The position numbers were made by a program, and so were the translations under genes. Positions 14,763 through 19,542 of a DNA stretch of 19,542 nt are shown piece by piece. The stretch lies in contig JADJXQ010000027.1 of the NCBI GenBank assembly GCA_016710335.1, positions 1-19,542 of the forward strand, read 5' to 3'. The DNA comes from Rhodospirillales bacterium. GTDB taxonomy: Bacteria > Pseudomonadota > Alphaproteobacteria > Rhodospirillales > Defluviicoccaceae. Every line of letters starts with the position of its first letter. The first letter of the stretch is position 1. A model generated the notes under the pieces. It saw only the letters and a list, made by a program, of their open reading frames with translations, searched no databases and was not told the DNA's origin.

Positions 14763-16570
14763 ATGTGCGGCATAGCGGGCATCTTTGCCTCGCTTACGCC
14801 GCGCCCGGGTGGATCGCGCGGAGCTTAGACGCATCCGCGACCACATGTCGGCGCGTGGACCCGACGGTCGGGTGAATGGCATGCGGAGGACGGCCGCATC
14901 GCCCTCGGACACCGCCGTCTCTCCATCATAGACCTCTCCGACCGCGCCGCCCAGCCGATGTGTAGCGCCGACGGCAAGCTCATCGTCACCTTCAATGGCG
15001 AGATCTATAACTATCGCGATTTGCGAAAGGACCTTGAAGCAAAAGGCCGCGTGTTTCGCACCGGGTCGGACACCGAGGTTCTCCTCCACCTCTACGCCCA
15101 GAACGGCGAAGACATGGTGCACGATCTCCGCGGCATGTTCGCCTTCGCCTTGTGGGACGTCGACAGGGCGGCCCTGCTGCTGGCTCGCGACCGTACGGCA
15201 TCAAGCCGCTCTACTACGCGGACGACGGCTGGACTCTGCGCATCGCATCCCAGGTCAAGGCGCTCATGGTCGGCGGCAAGGTCTCGAAGGACCCCGACCC
15301 GGCAGGCTGGGTTGGCTACTATCTGTTCGGCAGCGTTCCCGAGCCCTTCACGACCCTGCAGGAGATCCGCGCCGTTCCGGCCGGCACGACGATGTGGGTC
15401 GACACCCTTGGGCCGCGCGAACCGAAGCGCTACCACTCCATCGCCGAAACGTATTGCCGGGCGGAGGTCAACCCGCTCCGGCTCGACGGGGACGAATTGC
15501 GGGAGTACGTCCGCGGCGTCCTCCTCGACAGTGTCCGTCATCACCTTGTCGCCGACGTTCCCGTCGGAGCCTTTCTTTCGGCGGGAGTGGACTCCGGCGC
15601 GCTTGTCGGCCTCATGCGCGATGCCGGTCAGGCGGACATCCAAACGGTGACGCTGGCGTTCGGCGAGTTCCGCGGCCGGCACGACGACGAAGCGCCCCTC
15701 GCCGAGCAGGTTGCACGCCAGTACGGCACCCGGCACACGACACGTGTCGTCACCGAGGCGGAGTTCCGAAGACCTGCCCAGGATCCTCGAAGCAATGGAC
15801 CAGCCGACCATCGACGGCATCAACACCTGGTTCGTAAGCAAGGCGGCTCGCGAACTCGGGCTCAAGGTCGCCATCTCCGGTCTCGGCGGCGATGAACTGT
15901 TGGGCGGTTATCCTCGTTCCGCGACATCCCCGCTGGGTGCGCGTGTTGGTCCCCTCGCGCGTGCCGATGCTCGGAACCGCATTCCGGCATCTGACGTCGG
16001 GCGTCAACCGGCTGGCGCCGGTCAGTCACCCCAAGACGGCAGGGCTGATGCAATACGGCGGCAGCTATGCCGGTGCCTATCTCCTTCGCCGCGGCCTGTT
16101 CATGCCATGGGAGTTGACGGCGGTGATGGGTGCGGACATGGCAAGGGAAGGATTGCGCCGCCTCGACCCGCTCCGGCACATCGCCGGCACCTTGACCCCC
16201 CGCCTTCGCACGGCGTTCGCCAAGGTTGCCACGCTCGAGTCTGCCCTCTACATGCGCAACCAGTTGCTGCGCGACACCGACTGGTCCAGCATGGCCCATT
16301 CCCTGGAGGTGCGGGTGCCGCTCGTCGACGCGAGACTGGTCAGGCGCCTTGCGCCGGCCTCGGTCGCATGGCGGCACAATGGCAAACACCTGCTTTCCGT
16401 TGCTCCCGTCACTCCGCTGCCGGAGCCGGTGGTCAACCGGAAGAAGACCGGCTTCTCGACGCCGGTCGGGAAATGGATAAACTCGGTGACAGCTTCTACA
16501 CTTTGTGCACCCACCAAGTACGACAATTCGTCCCGCCGCTGGGCTTGCCAAGTCAGATCGGTCACATCTA
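14763..16570 (+). pseudogene. asnB: AsnB-type glutamine-hydrolysing asparagine synthase, frame broken about six times
   Basis: Class II glutamine amidotransferase plus asparagine synthase. ATG 14763 (GAGG 8 bases upstream) gives MCGIAGIFASLTPRP with the Cys2 nucleophile. NGEIYNYRDL, GSDTEVLLHLY and GMFAFALWDVDRAALLLARDR follow. The synthase domain has FLSAGVDSGALVGLM (PP-loop), SGLGGDELLGGYP, HSLEVRVPLVDARLV and NRKKTGFSTPVGKW. Breaks and the simplest repairs: one extra G at about 14812, one T missing at about 14870, one T missing at about 15197, two bases missing at about 15768, one T missing at about 15914 and one C missing at about 15937. With these six changes the frame would be open from MCGIAG to about 16490. 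The C-terminal boundary is uncertain. In surface-glycan clusters such enzymes probably amidate a sugar or another acid, but free asparagine synthesis is possible. Confidence 0.88.
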
Positions 16571-16682
16571 ACCGGATCGACTACCCGGCTTCGGCGGCTT
16601 CGGCGCACGTCCTCAGTCCGAACCGGCGGCGCATATCTCGTGTGGTTAGTTGCCGACGGAGAGATGCTAGCGATTTTTCGCC

Positions 16683-18172
16683 ATGCGATTCCTGGATTTG
16701 ATCATGCGTAAAGGTAATGCTGATGTAAGCCGCGCGGACAGGAACGCGAAAGCCCTAGTAACCGATCATCTTTCGGTCGACCCCAGGCCGACGCGCGGCT
16801 CAAGGCGGCATTATCGGCCCTGCCGCTCAAGCAGCGAAGATGGCGCTAGCGTTAGTGACGGCAGCAATCCTGGCGCGCCTTCTCGCTCCGGCGGATTTCG
16901 GGCTAATTGCCATGGGTGCGACCGTTACTTCCTTCGTGGGGTTGTTCTCGGGCCTTGGGCTCTCCGCAGCAATCGTCCAGCGCGAGGTAATCGACCAAGA
17001 TACGGTCGAGCGCACTTTGGCTGTTGAATGTGGCGATCGGTGTTGGTCTTTGGCGATTGCCATCGCTGCGGCTCCAACGGCCGCCTCCCTGTACGATGAA
17101 CCGCGATTAAAGTGGATCATACCGGCCTTGGCTCTACCGCTCCCGATTGCCGCCGCCGGGGCTCAGCATCTCGCCCTGCTTCAACGGGGCATGCGGTGGC
17201 TGTCGGTGCAGTCGATTGAAATCTTAAGCCAAGTGGCAGGAGCAACTGCCGCGGTAGCCTTGGCCTGGAAAACCGACCTCGGGTATTGGGCTCTTGTCAT
17301 ACAGGGATGGGCCGCTGTTGTCGTTACGGTTGTGATGGTGTGGATACTCTGTCCTTGGCGGCCAAGCCTGACGCAGAACTGGGGACACGCGGCGCCAGCG
17401 CTCCGGTTCGGACTTTACCTGACAGGGTTTAATTTTTTGAATTACTTCCATCGCAGCTTTGATAACGTGCTTATCGGGTGGCGGTGGCATGCGACGGAAT
17501 TGGGTTTCTACACCCGCGCCTACGCGCTCTTCATGATGCCGCTGACGGCAATCGCTTGGCCCCTCTCGGCGGTAGTCGTGCCCGCTATGAGTCGTGCTCA
17601 AGGAGAGCCGGCCCGCTGGAAGAGACTGTATCTTACGTCTTTGGCCGCTACAGTGGTCGTAACAACACCGTTCTCGTGTCTGCTGTATCTGTCCGCGGAG
17701 CCCTTGGTTCTTGTTGTGTATGGAGCCAAATGGGAACCGGTAGTAGCGATTTTGCAGGCCCTGTCGGTTTGCATACTTGTTCAGCCCATCTACACTTCCG
17801 GCGGTTGGATCTATGCCTCCTTAGGTACTACACGACGGCTGTTCTGGGCCGGCATTCCCGCCGCACTATGGTTCTGCGCAGCGTTCGGTCTGGGTGTGCA
17901 GTACGGAGTTTGAGTCGCCGTAGCGTACTCGGCGGCATCCGCGATCCTCACCTTCCTTGGCTATGGTGGGCAGCGCGAGGACGGTTTTATCGGTCACCGA
18001 GATCGCGTTGGCTGTTGCCCCTCCCGTGGGCGCCGGGGTGCTTGCCGCCTGTGTCGCGCAGCTTGTTCGAGTAGCTCACCCGACCGGAAGCGTGTTCCTC
18101 ATCGCAATGTTCGGCCTCAGCTATCTGTCGTTCCTATTGTCAGCTTGGATGATGATTCGTACTGGAGGATAA
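16683..18172 (+). pseudogene. Wzx/PST-type polysaccharide flippase, frameshifted
   Basis: A lipid-linked oligosaccharide flippase of the MATE/MOP superfamily. The body (16840-17913) has MALALVTAAILARLLAPADF, GLFSGLGLSAAIVQRE, the conserved FDNVLIGWRWHATELGFYTRAYALF, and about ten membrane segments. The usual N-terminal lead (VTDHLSVDP, then in a new frame GGIIGPAAQAAKMALA) shows breaks at 16780-16810. A pair of compensating shifts garbles 17017-17055, where another frame gives LLNVAIGVGL. An in-frame TGA at 17911-17913 is followed by VAVAYSAASAILTF, then two more shifts lead into VTEIALAVAPPVGAGVLAAC and a stop at 18172. The true start is unclear; ATG 16683 is a working choice. The gene fits between asnB and the methyltransferase in the polysaccharide cluster. 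Confidence 0.8.
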
Positions 18173-18245
18173 TGGTCGAGCCTGTTGTTGATCATGCCAT
18201 TGCTTATGGCAGAATAGTTTCTGGATTTCCCGGTGGCGCACTCCG

Positions 18246-18996
18246 ATGGACGAGGTGGACGAGGTGACCCCATCCGTCAAGCCGCCAAAAGCTGGTTCGA
18301 AATCGAGGAGGAATTTTTGTCAGTAGACAGCTACCTCGAGGTGCCGATCTCTTCTACGATCTCAAAAAGTACTTATGCAACCTTACGGTCGCTGAGGTAT
18401 TCGACGTCGGTGCGAATGTCGGGCAGTCTACTGACGAGTACCTGAAGGAATTTACAGGCGCTCGCATATGGTGCTTCGAGCCGAGCGCAGAAATGTTTTC
18501 ATTGTTAAAAGCGCGATACAATAAGAACAGCCAAATCGTCTGCAACAAACTTGCTCTTGGCAATCAGATCGGCTCGATCAGCCTCAACATGACTGACAAC
18601 TCGACAATGTCTTACGTAGAGGATGCCTTGACCGAGCTGCCCTATGGCGTGAAATCAGAAGGTGCTGAGACTGTTTCTATAACAACGCTCGATTCATACT
18701 GCGAGCAATGGGATGTAGAACATATCGATTTCTTGAAGATCGACACGGAGGGTCACGATCTCGCAGTTCTCGAAGGAGGGCGCCGGATGATCCATGGCGC
18801 ATGCCTGGACCTGGTACAGTGCGAGTGCAGCATGAGCCCCGACAACAAGTTCCACCGGCCTTTCGAAAGTTCGGAATTTCTTGAACCGCACGGCTATCGG
18901 GTGTTCGCGCTGTATGACCAGTTCGCGGAGGCTTATCCTCCGTTACCCAACCTGAGACGGGTGAACGCCGTCTTCGTGTCAAGGCACCTGCTTTGA
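18246..18996 (+). CDS. FkbM-family SAM-dependent methyltransferase, probable frameshift near the N-terminus
   Basis: These enzymes O-methylate sugars or polyketides using S-adenosylmethionine. The SAM-binding motif is FDVGANVGQST (about 18390-18424). ARIWCFEPSAEMF, the FkbM hallmark IDFLKIDTEGHDLAVLEGG (about 18725-18780) and the ending RRVNAVFVSRHLL-stop (18996) follow. The frame carrying the domain is open back to about 18268 and includes VSRQLPRGADLFYDLKKYL, typical of the family, but has no good start. ATG 18246 (MDEVDEVTPSVKPPK) runs in another frame and could join it through one base change in the T-run at 18315-18319. Starting at ATG 18493 would lose the SAM site. The base composition is less GC-rich than the central genes, as is common in surface-glycan clusters. 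The likely role is capping or decoration of the glycan. Confidence 0.82.
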
Positions 18997-19091
18997 AGGC
19001 AATCCTTGAGAAGAGGATATGATAGAGAAATGGGCCTCGCCCCGCCCTCAGTTGACGCTCGTACTGATAGCGCAGCTTTGCAGTCGTCGCC

Positions 19092-19542
19092 ATGACTGAG
19101 CCGCTCGTCTCCATCATTATTCCATGCTGGAACGCCGAGGCGTTTGTCGGCGAGGCGATCGACAGCGCCCTGGCGCAGACTTATCGGAACGCCGAAGTCA
19201 TCGTCATCGACGACGGCTCGACCGACGGCAGCCTCGAGGTGATCAAGTCGTACGGCGATCGCATACGCTGGGAGACAGGGCCAAATAGGGGGGCACCTGC
19301 GGCTCGAAATCGCGGCCTTGCCCTGGCTGCCGGCGCGTATGTGCTCTTCTTGGATGCTGACGACCTTCTGCTGCCGCCTGCGATTCAAGCTCTCTTTGCA
19401 GCACTCATCGAAGGCAGGGGTGATGCAAGCTACGGAAATGTGCAGCTCGTTGATGCAGACACTAAATACATCGGTGAGCGCCGCTACCCAGCGTGTGCGG
19501 GCGATACCATTTAACGTTTCTGCAAGCGGGAGAAGTGCCACT
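19092..19542 (+). CDS. Family 2 glycosyltransferase, partial at the right end
   Basis: A cytoplasmic GT-A fold transferase that would add a sugar from a nucleotide donor to the lipid-linked glycan. Starting at ATG 19092 it reads MTEPLVSIIIPCWNAEAFVG, then DSALAQTYRNAEVIVIDDGSTDGS, NRGAPAARNRGLALA and YVLFLDADDLLLP with the DxD-type metal site. A TAA at 19512-19514 ends the frame at 140 residues. Adding one T to the TTT just before it restores LTFLQAGEVP, a normal continuation to the window edge, so the stop is probably an artefact and the gene continues beyond. The ribosome binding site is weak. It follows the FkbM gene by 95 bases on the same strand. Confidence 0.9.

Noticed and set aside
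1..19542. CRISPR array, tRNA or rRNA genes, prophage, toxin-antitoxin or defence system
   Set aside because: No regularly spaced repeats, no tRNA- or rRNA-like sequence and no defence-type domains were seen; the content is nif-edge and surface-polysaccharide genes.

Overview
The window is GC-rich and looks alphaproteobacterial, most like a nitrogen-fixing member of the Rhodospirillales. That placement is an inference from the NifA/NifB protein sequences and gene content; there is no rRNA or tRNA to anchor it. It joins two functional neighbourhoods: the edge of a nitrogen-fixation (nif) cluster on the left (about 1-4520) and a cell-surface or exopolysaccharide cluster from about 6.3 kb to the right end.

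Left part: nifB (running off the left end) and nifA lie on the minus strand. Divergent from them, on the plus strand, are a 2Fe-2S ferredoxin of the FeSII (Shethna protein II) type and a ferritin/rubrerythrin-like protein of the kind found beside nif genes. Reading frames here are broken many times although the protein signatures (NifB CX3CX2C, NifA Walker A and GAFTGAT, ferredoxin CX4CX2C) survive. Between the two neighbourhoods lie an intact membrane protein of unknown function (resembling DUF6635 proteins), a roughly 37-codon scrap of an IS630-type transposase, and a small secreted protein.

Middle part (about 6.3-14.4 kb): intact genes. A single-span membrane protein of unknown function overlaps an O-antigen ligase/polymerase-type (Wzy_C) protein on the plus strand. 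Converging on them from the minus strand are a Wzc-like polysaccharide co-polymerase with a fused BY-kinase and, upstream of it, a WecA/MraY-type polyprenyl-phosphate sugar-1-phosphate transferase with an unusual extra membrane domain. A gene-poor stretch of about 700 bp follows, then an unrecognised secreted or membrane protein.

Right part (14.6-19.5 kb): a truncated nucleotide-sugar epimerase start, an AsnB-type asparagine synthase, a Wzx/PST-type flippase, an FkbM-type methyltransferase and a family 2 glycosyltransferase running off the right end. Together these fit a Wzx/Wzy-type pathway: WecA-like priming on undecaprenyl phosphate, glycosyltransferase extension, decoration (FkbM, AsnB), flipping (Wzx), polymerisation (Wzy_C) and Wzc-controlled chain length and export.

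The most important caution is that frame breaks cluster in the first 4.4 kb and last 5 kb, while the central 10 kb is clean. Many breaks in the right part can be repaired by changing a short homopolymer by one base. This looks at least partly like sequence error near the ends of an assembled contig rather than true gene decay. I did not find a convincing new defence or mobile system; the most unusual items are the FeSII/ferritin-like pair read through in one frame, the collapsed nifA-nifB junction, and several orphan proteins in the polysaccharide locus.
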